From assembly GCA_033439765.1 (NCBI GenBank), contig JAULSN010000005.1, positions 3,735,001 through 3,799,000 on the forward strand: a DNA stretch of 64,000 bases. Reading direction: 5' to 3'. How positions within the stretch are numbered: the first letter of the stretch is position 1; each line of letters begins with the position of its first letter. This DNA comes from Lasiosphaeria ovina. Taxonomy: Eukaryota; Ascomycota; Sordariomycetes; Sordariales; Lasiosphaeriaceae. The position numbers and the translations under genes are program-made. Shown here in pieces: positions 23,388 to 35,821 of the stretch. The notes below the pieces were generated by a model. That model ran no database searches, was not told the origin of the DNA, and saw only the letters and a program-made list of their open reading frames with translations.

Positions 23388-24550
23388 ATGGCGCGCACAC
23401 TTAAAGTGCCCGTCAAAGGCGAGCCGCCTGTTCCCCAGATTCACATTACCGATGCCGGCGAAACCGACTCTCATGAACCCCGGCTGGGACACGACATACA
23501 ACCCCCCTCTACCAAGATGCACAGAGGTTCCGCTCACGGTAACCCAGGCGAGTCACCCGCCGATATCAATGTCAATGCGCTTGAGAATTTCGAAGTCTCG
23601 GGAGTTGACGACTTCGCTGTGACTCTTTTCTTCTGGTCCTTGTTTGCCTCTGCGGCTGCTCTGGTTGCCTTCTTCGTCCTGTCTTGGTCCTGGATCACTG
23701 CTCTTTTAGCCGTTCTGGTTGGGTTTGTCGTCGTAAGTGCCAGCCTGCTGTCGGGATGAAAAAGGGGGGGAGGATATTTCCTGACACCTGAACCGGCTCT
23801 GGCAGCTAACATCCATTCTAGTTCCGCCATGTCACCCTAAAGTGGGAGCAGCCCAAGATAGGGAATCACTGGGTTAGTCGTGGTCGTGGCGACAAACCCC
23901 AAGGCGGCCCAGCTGTTCCAGACACCAGGCATCTACCGGCCGTGTATTTCCTCTACGTGCTCGGCTCTGGAGGCCACACGACTGAGATGCTCGAGATTAT
24001 TCGGCAGCAAACCCGGGGGCAGGCCAACCAGCACCGGCGCTACGTCATCAGCTCGGGCGACAGGAGCTCGCAGGACCGGGTCCAGCAGCTAGAGGCGCAG
24101 ATCAGCGAGGCCTTCCCGGACGAGCGCGCGGGGACGCGAGACGCCTTCCTCATTCGGCGGGCGCGCGAGGTGCACCAGTCGGCGCTGACGGCCCCGCTGA
24201 CGTGCCTCGTGAGCGCGGGGCACGCCGTCAACGCGCTGACGCGGGAGCCGAGAGCCCGGGCCGCCACGCGGTACGGGTACCAGTTCAAGTACCCGCACGT
24301 GGTGGTGACCAACGGCCCGGCCACTGGCTTCATCCTGTGCGTCGTGGCGCGCCTGCTCAAGATCTTCTACCTGGTGCCACAGAACCGGCTCAAGATGATC
24401 TACATCGAGTCCTGGGCCCGCATCAAGACCATGAGCCTCACGGGCCGCCTGTTCCTCCTGACCGGCATCGCCGACTCGGTGGGCGTCCAGCACCAGGCGC
24501 TGGCCCGCCTCACGGGGGCCGAGTACGTCGGCCCAATCGCCGCCGGGTAG
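23388..24550 (+). CDS. ALG14: ALG14, UDP-GlcNAc transferase membrane subunit
   Basis: Two exons (23388-23732 and 23822-24550; GTAAGT donor, TTCTAG acceptor) give 357 residues. ALG14 anchors the catalytic subunit ALG13 to the cytosolic face of the ER. The complex adds the second GlcNAc to dolichol-PP-GlcNAc in N-glycan assembly. Diagnostic stretches are YVLGSGGHTTEMLEII, the VVTNGPATG loop, KMIYIESWARI and a C-terminal GVQHQALARL. The N-terminal 75 residues are polar and precede two hydrophobic stretches (about 78-115). The polar part is longer than in yeast ALG14, which begins almost directly with its membrane helix. The ATG at 23388 is the first in frame and gives this extension. Confidence 0.95.
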
Positions 24551-25159
24551 CCCCTCGTGGCGGTTGAGCAGAATAACTGAGGCATAATATCTCGCACAAT
24601 ACGAAGAAACCCAACATATATGTGTGATGGCCTCCCGGGATTTTATTTGGTTATGGAACGCGGATGGCTATGTCTGTAATGAGCAAAGAACTGGAACGAC
24701 ACGTTAAAGCGAAACACGAATTAGGTAGCATGGATCCGGCACTGCGAGGACAGGAATCTGAGACATGCTTTGGGCGGAGAGACTCGGTAGAAGTGTGTGT
24801 TTGTTCAGCGGGAGTAAATGGGGCGTTTTTCTGCGGTTCCATTGTCGTATTTTCTCTCCAAAGAACCTCGAGCAATAATATCCGCATCTGAAGCAAATCT
24901 CTATCAGATCACTCTCCCCTTTCAGTCTCTGTTTGCGTATTTGATCCCATCTGTTCATTTACGAACTTGATTAAGGGGTCGAGCTTGGGACGGGAGACTG
25001 GCGAGAATGTTGGGTTTAACAGATTTCTTGGATTTTTACAACATGTAGCTTTGTCTGTTCAGAACACATGTCTATATATACTACATGATTGTTGATGACA
25101 AGATAGGGGAGACAAGAGGGATGGCGATGAAAAAAACCTCCGCAGAAACAAGTCTCCTA
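24551..25159. other. Convergent 3' intergenic region
   Basis: About 610 bp between the ALG14 and mS23 stops, AT-rich and without a supported ORF. Confidence 0.45.
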
Positions 25160-25982
25160 CTATTGCGGGATTACGGGAGCTTCCGCCGCCGCCGCCCCCT
25201 CGTCGCCTACGTCGACATCGAGCACGTCGGGCATGTCGACTACCTGCGCGCTGCCCTGCTCCCGTAGGGCCGCCGCCTTCTGGATGTGGCCGTACGCCCA
25301 CACCCTCCACTCGTCGTACGCCTTGTCCTCGTTGATCATGCTGACCTGTATGGGGCCCTTGCCGAAGTAGGCGCCCACGTACCGCGCCTCCTCGACCGCG
25401 ATGCGCCGCGCAATGTCCTCCTGCTGCCGCAGCTTGTAGAACTCGTGCCGCGCCGCGTCGTACGCCTCCGCCACGCTCATCCCCGGCGTGTTCTCCAGCA
25501 GCCAGAGCTGCCGCTGCACGACGCTGTAGTGCGGGAGAGAGAAAGAGAGGTTAGCTAGTTTAGTGCAGAAAAAATGAAGCTGGGGCTTTTTACCTCTCGC
25601 CGCTCAGGGCCATGCCGGGCTGGCGCAGGCCCTTGCTCCAGTCGCGGTGCCGGCCGTCCTTGCCGTCGTGCTCCAGCAGCAGCTTGGGGCGGGCCAGCTC
25701 CCACGGGTGGTCCTTGTAGAACTGGTAGCGCATTTGGTCTTCGGGGTAGACGATTTTGGTCGGGCGGTAGACGTTGTGCGGGCGGCGGGCGTTGGTGTCG
25801 GGCGGCGAGTGCTGGATGGGGTGCGGCCGTGTCAGGAGCTCCGTCGGCGGTATCATCTGGACGGCCGAGAACCACGCCGGCGGCTTCCTTGCCCGCTGGC
25901 CCGCGGCCCTCTTGACGACATCGGTTTCGAGGAAGTCGCGCACTGTCTCGTAGACCCGCGCGGCCCGGAAATTTCGCCCCAT
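25160..25982 (-). CDS. RSM25: Mitochondrial small-subunit ribosomal protein mS23 (Rsm25-like)
   Basis: Two exons (25594-25982 and 25160-25523; GTAAAA donor, CTACAG acceptor) give 250 residues. The N-terminus MGRNFRAARVYETVRDFLE, the PPAWFSAVQMIPPTELLTRP block and the RPTKIVYPEDQMRYQFYKDH segment are those of the fungal mS23/Rsm25 family. A second half, QRQLWLLENTPGMSVAEAYD to YFGKGPIQVSMINEDKAYDEW, completes it. The protein is part of the mitoribosomal 37S subunit. The last 30 residues are acidic and Ala-rich. Confidence 0.9.
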
Positions 25983-26563
25983 TTTGTTCGCCTTTCCTCT
26001 GTGCTGCGAGGCTCGACTCGACTCGACTCGACTCCCCAAGGCGGTGCTACCTCAGCTCGCGTGGGCCAATGACTCCAATTGAGCAGGTGTGAAGTGTCGC
26101 AGCTTGTTCAGGATGGGACCATCGGGTCAGTTTCTGCCGCTTCGTGCTTCGTTCGTCTTTTTGGGCTCTTGTCGTTTCGAGGTCGATAGCTCTGTTGAAA
26201 AGTGGAGCCCTTCTACGGAGCGCAAAGGCCCTGAAAAGCTGAGCTCGCAGTGGCCCCTGCTCAGTGCCCTATAAGCTGCTGCGGCTAGCCAAAAAAATTT
26301 ACCCGGCCCCTCCCCGAAAGGGGCCCACAGTACCGGCGCACAGTGGACGTGCGAACGGAAGCTAGTGGGCGCGATAAGCTCTGATGGGCCAGTCAACTTT
26401 TTTCCCCATAGCGTATCGCGGTCCCAGGCCGTGCTCGATCGACGGCCCAGCACCACCTCGCTCTCGCCTCGGTCAATTGCATTCTGCTCCAACACAAGCC
26501 AAGTCTCCTGGGAGCAAGACGAGGCTGGGCTGAGCGGTAGGCAACCATGTTGGACGACGGCCC
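25983..26563. promoter_or_regulatory. Divergent promoter region, mS23 and PPR genes
   Basis: 581 bp between opposite start codons of two nuclear genes for mitochondrial gene-expression proteins. A CGACT pentamer is repeated four times at about 26014-26033. No defined factor site is claimed. Confidence 0.4.
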
Positions 26564-28435
26564 ATGAAAGCCCCCAGCCGAATTGACGGGCCGATATGCG
26601 GCGCATTCCTCGTCTTGCGTCGGCCATCGTCGACCTTAACGATATCGACGACGACGACAATTCTTTCCGCCGCTCCGTCCACGTCGGCCGTCACCGCCGC
26701 CCGCTCCGCCCTCACCCTCGCCGGCAGAGCGCTGCACCACCGCAGCTATTATGCCACCCACACAGGCAAGCGCCCGTCCAGGGACGACATCAGCTCTGCC
26801 CAGTGGCCGCCCTCGTCGCGCCGTCGCCAGCTGACCGCAGATCCTCCCCTCCTCCGCACCGCCGGCCTGCACAACGGCAGCTTCTTTCTTTCTCCCACAT
26901 CTCGGAGATGTGAGACGTACTCTGCCGCAGCTGCCGCCGCCCAGCCTCCGAACACCTCTACCCCTGAACAAACTCCTTCGCCGAAACCACGCCCTGCGCT
27001 CACCAAGGAAGAGCTCCTTACCCTTGTCGACCCCTTTGGCGAAGACACTAGCGAGGTTGACGAACACCTCAGCTTCCACCGAGACCCCTATCTGCGTCGA
27101 TACAGCCCTCCTAACGACCCTATCGTTGCTCATGACAAGCATGACTACGAATTTCCCTCCATTGACGAGGTAACCTATGCTGGCGAAGCGGAGCAGGCCA
27201 TATTATCGGATCTCCGTTTCGCCGTGCTCTCCCGCCTCCGGAGTCGTGGCAAAGCTGATCTCGGCACTATATATGATATATACCAGCGCTTGCCCGAGCC
27301 TCGCATGCCGTATATCACCGGCCGTCTTCGCCACCAGCTTCTCACGGCGCTCGGCCAGCCTGAAAAGAAAAACCCAAAGTCCATGTTGCGCTATTTTGCC
27401 GTCATGGCCGATGTCCAGGAAGCCGGTTTTCCCCTGACAGCTGCCGAGTGGAATGGCGCCGCCTCCTACGCGGCCAGATATGTTGGTGCTACCACCGAGG
27501 TCGAGACCGAATCAGCTCTGAAAATATGGCGAGAGATGGAGTTTGACGGAGGCGTTAAGGCCACCAACGTGACATTCAACATCCTCTTCGACGCGGCGTC
27601 AAAGTCGGGTAACTTCACCCTGGCCGAGATGATCTACAAGGAGATGGAGGCCCGCGGCCACCACTACAACCGCTACCACCACGTCAGCTTGATACACTTC
27701 TTCGGTCTCAAGCTTGACACCGCCGGTATACGGGCCGCCTTCAGGGAGATGGTTAACGCCGGGGAAATCATCGACACGGTAGTCCTCAACGCCGTTCTCT
27801 CGGGACTACTCCGGGCGGGGGAAGAAGATGCGGCCGATCGCGTGTACGACGGTATGAAGGCCTCTGCTGCTTCGACACTGGGCAAGGGACGCGAGTTGCC
27901 CGTCCGAACGTATATGAACGACAAGTCCATCACTTCTGCGCTGCAGATGTTCGCCAAGATGGGCCGGCGGTTCCCGCAGATGCAGCCGCGGTTCCAGGAC
28001 ATGGCGCTTATACACCCAAACCTGCAGACGTATCGCATCCTGCTAAATTTCTACTGCAAACAGGGCAACCTAGCCAAGGTGGCCCAGTGCGTGGACGAGA
28101 TGCGCTGGTTTCAGATTCCGGTGCACGGCGCTATCTTCCTGGCACTTTTCAAGGGCTATGCCACCCACGGCGGCGGATTCCGTGGCGCCACCTGGGGCGA
28201 GCAGCGCCTCACCAGCGTCTGGGACGCCCTCCTTCGCTGCCTCGACAGCGGCACCCCGGACCTGGAGATCACCACGTGGCTGGCGCTGTGGGCCCTGCGC
28301 GCGTTTGCAAGGTGCTCGTCGCGCGAGCGTGTCATGGACGTCTACGACGCCCTCAAGGAGCGCTGGCGTCTCAGTCACGACGACGAGTACTTTATGAGCG
28401 ACTTCCTGGGCAGGCTCCTCGAGAAGTACTGCTGA
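26564..28435 (+). CDS. Mitochondrial pentatricopeptide-repeat (PPR) protein
   Basis: A single exon of 623 residues. The first about 75 residues are rich in Arg, Ser, Thr and Ala with few acids, as in a mitochondrial presequence. From about residue 205 the chain is helical with PPR-like units: TNVTFNILFDAASKSGNFTL then AEMIYKEMEARGHHYNRY, DTVVLNAVLSGLLRAGEEDA then ADRVYDGM, and NLQTYRILLNFYCKQGNLAK then VAQCVDEM. PPR proteins bind organellar RNA and act in processing, stability or translation. Which mitochondrial transcript this one serves cannot be told. It is divergent from mS23, which supports a mitochondrial role. Confidence 0.85.
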   Translation: MKAPSRIDGPICGAFLVLRRPSSTLTISTTTTILSAAPSTSAVTAARSALTLAGRALHHRSYYATHTGKRPSRDDISSAQWPPSSRRRQLTADPPLLRTAGLHNGSFFLSPTSRRCETYSAAAAAAQPPNTSTPEQTPSPKPRPALTKEELLTLVDPFGEDTSEVDEHLSFHRDPYLRRYSPPNDPIVAHDKHDYEFPSIDEVTYAGEAEQAILSDLRFAVLSRLRSRGKADLGTIYDIYQRLPEPRMPYITGRLRHQLLTALGQPEKKNPKSMLRYFAVMADVQEAGFPLTAAEWNGAASYAARYVGATTEVETESALKIWREMEFDGGVKATNVTFNILFDAASKSGNFTLAEMIYKEMEARGHHYNRYHHVSLIHFFGLKLDTAGIRAAFREMVNAGEIIDTVVLNAVLSGLLRAGEEDAADRVYDGMKASAASTLGKGRELPVRTYMNDKSITSALQMFAKMGRRFPQMQPRFQDMALIHPNLQTYRILLNFYCKQGNLAKVAQCVDEMRWFQIPVHGAIFLALFKGYATHGGGFRGATWGEQRLTSVWDALLRCLDSGTPDLEITTWLALWALRAFARCSSRERVMDVYDALKERWRLSHDDEYFMSDFLGRLLEKYC

Positions 28436-29735
28436 GGGAGTGGGTGCCTGGGGACGCTAGACACGCAGCGGCGGGAAATAGAAGGCGCGAACCTCAGGAT
28501 TTCCGGGGTTCGTGTTTGCGTGTATTTCATGTTGTACAAAATAATGAGGAGAAAAAAATCTTAAACGCCACATCAGATCTGGGGCCACAATAGGATGGTA
28601 TAGAGACAGAGCTTGGGTAGGCAGGAGTTATCAAGGTCCTCGCGCAATACAAGAGAAGCGAGAGGTGCATGTTTGGGGATATATACAAGGACCGAGAGGT
28701 TTTGCGGTTCGAGGGCCATATATGTACATATTGAGGGCGAGCCTCGGTTCGGTGGTTGGTCGACGTCAGTACGGCACCACAGTAACAATGGACAAAGCAG
28801 TTCAAAGCAAGCTTACAACTATGCTTATTTTCTTCGGATATAGGATGATAGGGAGGTCTAGTTACTCTAGAACTCAAAGGTATTGGTCAGAGCGGTTATC
28901 GCATATATTATCTTGTCCCTGCATCTCATGCTTTTAACGTCTAAGAGAAACTTCTAGAGAGAGAGAAGAAAGAAGGCTCCAGTTCCTGCCCCAGTTCCAT
29001 GTGTGTCCAGTCCCCAAGTTTTGCTAGACACCTTATGTCCCAAAAGAGCCAACAGGCCCAGCCCAACCCATCCCGTCCATTCACGCCGCAGCTCGCCTGG
29101 CCGCTTACCGCCGTCTAAGAAAGACGAAATAAGAAAAGAAAAAAAAAAGTCCGCCCGACACTCCGCTAGGTAATGATAGTACTGTACACACCGTCGCACA
29201 TCGTGGGGAGGGGGTATCTCCCTCATCTATTCCGTTCCGTACGTAGCGCATCGTTTCCCAGAATTAGGTACTGCCCCGAGAGAGACAGATCAAAAACAAC
29301 GCCGCCGCCGAAGCCGCCTAACACCGTTCGTCCGTCCGTTCCTTCGTTCCTTTGTTCGTTCACACAGAAAACGAGCCGCCCAGCAAGTAGTAGTAAACCG
29401 GGTCTGCTCCCTCCATCCCATCCTAGTTCCTGGATCCTTTTCGCTAGCGCCGTAAATTGGGGGGTTTTCCTGTTCGCGTTTCCCCCATATCCCTAACATG
29501 AGAAAATATAAACGCTTGCGTGTTCTATAATGTGAGGAAGCCGTAAGGGGAGGTGTGTATAAGTAAGTCGTAGAGACGGATGTATAATGAATGAATGCAT
29601 GGTTATGAGTCTCGCAATGCAATGCGGTAAAAAAAAAAAAAGCCAGAAAAATGCACGTCTTTCCCATGATGATTGCTGACACGCAACGGGGCAGACAAAA
29701 AGAGCAGAAAGGAAATATGGCTAACGGCACGCGCG
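28436..29735. other. Convergent 3' intergenic region
   Basis: 1.3 kb between the PPR stop and the stop of the rhodopsin-domain gene. Contains a 14 bp A-run at about 29630 and AT-rich stretches. No gene seen on either strand. Confidence 0.45.
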
Positions 29736-31236
29736 TCACCGCCCCGGCGGGCCGTTGCGGAGCATGGCCTCCCAGTCCTGCTCGATGCCGCTCGCGTCGC
29801 TAACGCGGTCGGTGCTGGCGACGCCGGACCGGGCAGCAGCTGTGGGTGGGCGTTGCGGGCCGGGGCCGGCGGGCACGTGGTCGGGGTTGGGCTCCTCAAA
29901 GACCTCGACGCTGACCGTCTTGATGATGCCGCGGGGCCAGGCCTCGACGTCGAGCTCGTCGATGCTGCCGCGGCGGCCGTCGCCGAGGTCGTACTCGTCG
30001 TTCCTGCTGCCCCCCTTGTCGAGCCGCGGGCCCTCGATGATCAGGTGCGTCGTGCGCTTGAGGTCGATGATGGACGAGCGCTTCGAGCCGGTGCCGCGCG
30101 ACGCCGTGCGGTACGAGCTGGCTCGCGAGAGAGACCGTGTGCTTCCGGCGCGGCTGGGGTCGATGCTGCTGCTGCTCCCGGGGAGGTGGCGTGCGTGGGC
30201 GGAGAAGAGCGGTCCGAGGGTCAGGACGTTGGCGGCCATGAGGCCGAGGTTTTGCTCGAGGCTGGGATTGGGTCAGTTGCCGTTGTCGTGCAGTCTTGTG
30301 GGAGTATGGACTTACTTGGCCATCAGGCTGGCGATGAAGTTGTGGGACGTGTAGACGGTCACGCCACTGAGCTGGGCGCTCTCGGCGGTCTTGACAGTGG
30401 CGAAAATGCCAGACCTTGGCCAAATGTTAGTCGATGCACGGTGGTTTTGCTTCGCTCGCGAGGTACTCACATGAGGCTGAGAGTGAAGGAGACGTAAAAC
30501 GGCCACTTCATGTCGCCATCGATCCTGAGATCCCGCACAATAAGGACGGGGAACAGGGCGAGAAAGAACCAAGTAAAGACGGAAAATGCTGCCTTTGTTA
30601 GTGGAATGCACTTTCCAAGACAGACAAAAGCGAGGGGGACATACCTCCTTGGAAGAAACCAAAGTTGAGCTGCACGCTGGGGTTCCAGCATTCACCCAGC
30701 GCAGACGGGTTCCACAGCTTCTCCAGCGGACGGCACTGGAGGTTGACCGTCAGGGAGAAGCTGAGGTTGACCGCGGCGAGGAGGAAGATGAGGACGCCCA
30801 GCAATATCCTCCACTGGCGGGCCTTTCCGAGGAGGCTGATGAAGAGCAGGCAGATGGAGATCTTGCTTAACGTGACGCTCATGAGGTACCACGGCTGTCC
30901 TAGTACGTCGAACTCGACGGCGCGCGCCCCGTCCTGTGTGGTGCCTTCGATGATGCCGAATATCGTCCCTATTAACGCCACCACCTGTCCACGTCCCGAA
31001 AGCTATCGTCAGAAAACGTCTCCTTCTCCCGTCTGGAAGACAACCCTAACGCAAAACGAGAGAGACAAACATACCGTGGCAGCGGCGCTCACGTAGTCGT
31101 CATAGCCGATGTGCTTGTTGATGCCGGAGCGGACGCAGAAACGGACAAAAGTGGTGGAGAAGGCGAAGCTGGACGTGGCCAGGGAGAAGGAGAGAAGGAC
31201 CGGCCCTCCAGAGAGATAGGGTGTCAGGGCAGCCAT
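29736..31236 (-). CDS. Rhodopsin-domain seven-helix membrane protein (fungal SAT4/Fung_rhodopsin family)
   Basis: Five exons (31075-31236, 30645-30984, 30471-30588, 30316-30414, 29736-30261), with canonical donors, join to 414 residues. Seven hydrophobic segments fill the first about 270 residues. Family landmarks are FVRFCVRSGINKHIGYDDY, QPWYLMSVTLSKISICLLFI, LQCRPLEKLWNPSALGECWN and NFGFFQGAFSVFTWFFLAL. The C-terminal 140 residues are a Ser/Arg/Gly-rich cytosolic tail. There is no CFEM domain in front. These proteins are widespread in filamentous fungi and mostly uncharacterised; some relatives are proposed receptors. I give no more specific function. Confidence 0.85.
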
Positions 31237-33546
31237 GGTGACGGACTCGAGTCGAAGTCGAAGTTAGAAAATCGACGCCAGGCTCCAGGTCATGATACCG
31301 GGTCGAGGACGCAGAGAAAATATTATAAGACAGCGACTGGGTGTCGAGAAGGCTCGTCGACGAGTTTTGAGAATCCGAGCAGTGAGAAACTGAGAGGATC
31401 GAAGGGTGTTGATGGCCCTAGAAAGAAGCTCGCGGCTAATAAAGGAGGGTAATTGTGTGTGCGTGTGCGTGTGCGTGCGTGTGCGTGTGTGGTAGCCAGT
31501 TTGGGGGCAGATCAAGAGGGCCCGAAACCAGCGGAAGCGTTCTTACCAGAAGGCAAGGGTCTCTGGTTCCGGGGCGGGCAGAGAGTGAAGTGAAGTGAAG
31601 TGTGAGTGTGTACTGAGATGTAAGTGAATGCGGACTGAGCTAGACCCCGGACCCAAGAGACGGAAGCGAGCTGCGCGAGCGGGAAGTGAATGAAAGCACG
31701 CACGCAGAGAGCGTGGGGGAAAGGGGGGGCGGCCAGAGGCTCGGCACGATCGATCGATTATGCGAGGGAAGCGATTCGGTTCATATCAAACATCATATAA
31801 CATATGCAAAGGAAGGGCAACCGCCGCGGAGCATACACGCAGGACAGGAGAGAACAATAATAGATTGGGCCCAAACAAGGTGGGAAGGAATGGGGAGCCA
31901 ATAAGTACCTGCATTCGAACTCGGGTATCTATCTCACCTTACTTTATTTACCTAGGTATCTACCTCCCTTAGTCGCCCGGGGAGATTGCTAGACTGCCTG
32001 GATTAGGTTCAATCCACAAAGCCTCGTCCTCCAAGCATGTCATCCGCCGTCTACTAGTCTGTCTGTCAGTGTCTGGGTAGGTAGTCTGTCTCGTGAGCAG
32101 TACAACCTATGTCAAAACAAGAGACAGCACACGAACAGGCTAAAAACCAAGGAGATGGATGCAACAGCGAGCGATGGCGATCATGGACCTTCATCGCCAG
32201 TGCAGTACACACACAGGCGAGGTGCCAGAAACGCTCGTCTACCGGTCGACCATGGGCAGAAGTGCCGTGTAAATGCGGAGCTCATTCATGCACCCACCCA
32301 CCAGCACCACCTGCGCAGTAAATACTGTACATAGGCCTTTGCCAGCCCAGCAAAGCCAAGCCGAAGGAGAAAAAACAAATCACGACGGCGCCTGGGACCG
32401 CCACGCTCCCATTGGGGGCAGCCGTAGGGTAGTAGGGGTCTTTGAAACGGGGCCTCCACGAGCTGATCGGCCAGCGTGCGGGTGTTTGCAAAAAGCGGAC
32501 CGCAAATAGGAGGCGGCGAGGCGGGATGATTGGAGGACGACCGTCCGTCTCTCTGTTCGACAGATCGGGGTCGATTGGCTGGCAGACAGCCGCTCTCGCT
32601 CTCGCCGAATGGAATGCTCCACGCGCTGGGCTGATTGATAATTGAGGGGCAACAACCCAAAGGTTAGGTTTAAAAAGTTAAAATGAGAGGAGTGCGCCGA
32701 CGCCGACTCTGCGTCCACAAGTCCAGTCACGGCCTAGCCTTGGCTGCAGAATGGAACTTCTAGAAGGTTGGCCGTCTGCAACAGTGCACAGTGGACGTCT
32801 CATAGGGTGCAGTGCGTTGTAGTACTGTAGAATGCAATCCTACTGTCCTCCGTGCCTGTCTGTCCCCCAGATTGGAACGCGCGGGGGAGTTGGGAAGCCA
32901 TTGAATGCCGTTGCTGCATGATTTGGATTCTGCACTCTCTCAGGTCAAAGCTGATGAGGTGATGTGTCGACGCGACGATTGGCGAGAACGTGTAAATGGA
33001 TTTGTGGCAGACGACGGGCTGTGTGATCGCCGCCCCAATCGAAGCCGTATGGAACCACCTCTAACAGACGCACGGGCCGCTAAAGCTGCAGGGGTCTCTC
33101 ACCTACATACCACAGATCCAATGCCAAGCCGGGCTTCCAGCTTCCTCGAGCTTTTGGAACGCCTCAGCGCGACGTGTTTTAGCGTCCGACTGTTCAACCA
33201 TCCATGGTGCGACTTGAGACTTTGAGATCCAATGTATTCCATTTCCAGCCCGGGCTGAGGTGAATTGGCGACGAGCCGCATGATCGACCGTGGCTTCAGG
33301 CAAAACACCAAATCTTTACACTTCCCAAATTACTGGAAACCTCACACTGGAAGAAGCAGATGCAAGTGCACATACGATAGGTACAGTTCTGATGGGCCCA
33401 CGACAAATTAACATACGTTTCCATGCTGCTGCTGCCCTGTTATGTTTCCCTGGGCATGTCGCCGACCAAAACTTGGCTTCCGAGGTTCTAGATACTGATA
33501 CATATACACAAGCTCGCTCATCGCCTCCAGTCTTCGAACTCCCATG
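31237..33546. other. Long intergenic region without a gene
   Basis: 2.3 kb. Begins with the promoter of the rhodopsin-domain gene, which carries a GT/GC-rich microsatellite at about 31451-31492 and TGAAG repeats at about 31587-31605. TACCTAGGTA-type motifs lie near 31948. Several short ORFs exist but none has matching start context, length or recognisable content. Confidence 0.5.
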
Positions 33547-34984
33547 CTAAAACCGAGCCTGGACCTTCTCCAGCGTGTCCTGCAGCGCCCAGTCGCTCGA
33601 CTTGTCCTTGCTGCGCACCGCCCTGGCCTGCTCGGCCGTGAAGCCCTTGGCCTCGACGGCCGGGTTGTAGCCCAGCTTGTTGACGCGCCCGACCGTGGCC
33701 GAGTCGACCACGGGCGCCTCCTTCCCGTCGGCGCGCCGGTACACGGTCACGACGACGGCGCCGCCGAGGCCGAGGTTGTGCTGCAGCGTCCACTTGGTGT
33801 GCGGCGCCGCGCGGTTGTTGGCCCACCCGCGCAGGTGCCACACCAGCTCGGCGCACTGCGCGATGCCCGTGGCCCCGAGCGGGTGGCCCTTGGAGATGAG
33901 CCCGCCGCTGGGGTTGATGACGACCTTGCCGCCGTACGTGATGTCCCCGCGCCGCACCATCTCGTGGGCCTTGCCCGGCTCCGACAGCCCTAGCGCGTCG
34001 ATGACGATCATCTCGTTGGCGCTGAAGCAGTCGTGCAGCTCGCACACGGCCACGTCGGCCGGTGTGATGCCCGCCTCCGCCATGGCCGTGCGCGCCGCCG
34101 TCTGGTTCATCTCGCGCCCCATCAGGTCGATGGCGCTGCGCGAGAATAGGCTCGGCGCGTCCGTCGCCATGCACTGGCCTGCCACTAGCACCGCCTGGTC
34201 GAGCAGGTGCGGCCGCGCGTCCAGGAAGGCCTGCGACACCAGCACCGCCGCCGCGCCGCCGTCCGACGTCGGGCAGCACTGCAGCTTGGTCAGCGGCTCG
34301 TGGATCTTGGTCGACTCCATCACCTGCTCCAGCGTGTACACGTCCTGGAACTGCGAGTACGGGTTGTTGACCGAGTGCGCGTGGTTGATGCGCGCTATCT
34401 CGGCAAAGTCCTCGGCCTTGGCACCGTACCTATTGGCGCTTGAGTAATTCTCTACCAAAATCAGGTAGGCAAGCAGATTAGAAGACTCACTTCTCCATGT
34501 ACTCGCGGCCGGCATTGCCAAACATCTGGGCGGCGCCGGGGGCCTTGGCGACCCCGCGGGTGGCGGCCATCATCTTGCCCGAGGTGCCGATGGGGTTCTC
34601 GCGGTCGTTGAAGAAGCTCTGCAGGCTGCCGGGCATCATCTTCTCGAAGCCGACGACGAGCACGCAGTCGGCGCCGCCGTACGAGATGAGGTCGCGGCCC
34701 ATGGCCAGGCCCGTCGAGCCTGTCGAGCAGTTGTTGTTGACGTTGTAGATGGGGATCCCCGTCATGCCGAACTGGTAGAAGACGCGCTGCCCGCACGTCG
34801 AGTCGCCGTAGCAGTAGCACGCCACCCCCTGCTCCACGTCGTCGTACGAGACCTGCGCGTCCAGCATCGCCTTGACGCCCGCCTCGAACCCCAGCTCCGT
34901 GTAGTCGACCTTGCCCCGCGGCTTGATGAACTTGGTCATGCCCACCCCGAGCACGTAGACGGGTTGCCGCTGTTTGCGCGCCAT
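33547..34984 (-). CDS. SCP-x-type thiolase (sterol carrier protein thiolase / acetyl-CoA acyltransferase-like)
   Basis: Two exons (34491-34984 and 33547-34429; GTGAGT donor) give 458 residues. The chain follows the thiolase fold of the SCP-x/SCP2-thiolase group. It has the [17 protein letters not shown] start, an active-site Cys in [24 protein letters not shown], and the C-terminal [14 protein letters not shown] carrying the catalytic His and the Gly loop. Enzymes of this group cleave 3-oxoacyl-CoA of branched or sterol side chains, usually in peroxisomes. There is no fused SCP2 domain, and the C-terminus QARF is not a PTS1 signal. Location and exact substrate are therefore unknown. Confidence 0.9.
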
Positions 34985-35168
34985 TTTGGGGGAGCGTGTG
35001 TTTGTGTGTGTGTGCTTGCGTGTATGTGTGATGTATTAAGTTGAGTTGAGTTGAGTTACGTCACCGAGAAGTTATCGACAACGAAGACTGGTTCGCTTCA
35101 AAAACCTGCTTTTCAGTGGCAATACAGAAAAACATTTAGCAAAGATTCCAACTCTTCAACACACAAAC

Positions 35169-35170
<2 letters not shown>

Positions 35171-35201
<31 letters not shown>
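35171..35201. repeat. (GA)n microsatellite
   Basis: About fifteen GA dinucleotides in the 5' flank of the thiolase gene. Confidence 0.9.
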
Positions 35202-35208
<7 letters not shown>

Positions 35209-35408
35209 CTATATAAACCCTCTAGACTGACCATGAGTTGGAGAACGAACCCGGAAAACGGGTGTGGTGGGAAGTGGCAACGAACTATTTCCCCGGATCC
35301 CCACGTTTTTTCGCTACCCCAAGCTCGGCGCCACTCAGAAAGTGCGGGGAACATCCCAGACATGCCGAGGCACACACAGGCCCTCGGCCCTTGAATGCGA
35401 ATGCGGTC

Positions 35409-35512
35409 GGCTCGGGTTCGGTCTAAGGTCCGCGCCTCACTCCTCAGGCCTGGTTGCATCCCGTCTAATAACAACGCGGGTTGCTAAAGTACGTAAATCA
35501 GGCCTAGAGATA
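35409..35512 (+). repeat. Dispersed direct repeat, copy 1
   Basis: About 104 bp beginning GGCTCGGGTTCGGTCTAAGG. It aligns without large gaps to 43867-43969 in the same orientation. Most differences are C/T and G/A transitions, as expected after repeat-induced point mutation. The two copies bracket the NLR gene. Confidence 0.75.
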
Positions 35513-35821
35513 CTGGAGTGGTTTACCAGGAGCTTGCGACTTGGTCAGAGCTTTTTTGTAGCCCTGACAAGTAGACGGTGGGACAGTGTTTCCCTTTCTT
35601 CAAGTCCAACTTAAAAACTACCAGGTGCAACCCAGACACTAGCTCCTTCCTTAATACATATGGACTCGGCTCCTCTTATAATTAACACTGTCTCTCTGTT
35701 AGAACTTGGAAACTCGTGCAACAAAACGCTGCAGGACAAACCTTTCTGAAGCTCGCTCATGACGACCCATCACACCGCACCGCGCCCACGTTTCGACCAT
35801 TCCATTGCTATCCGTACAGTT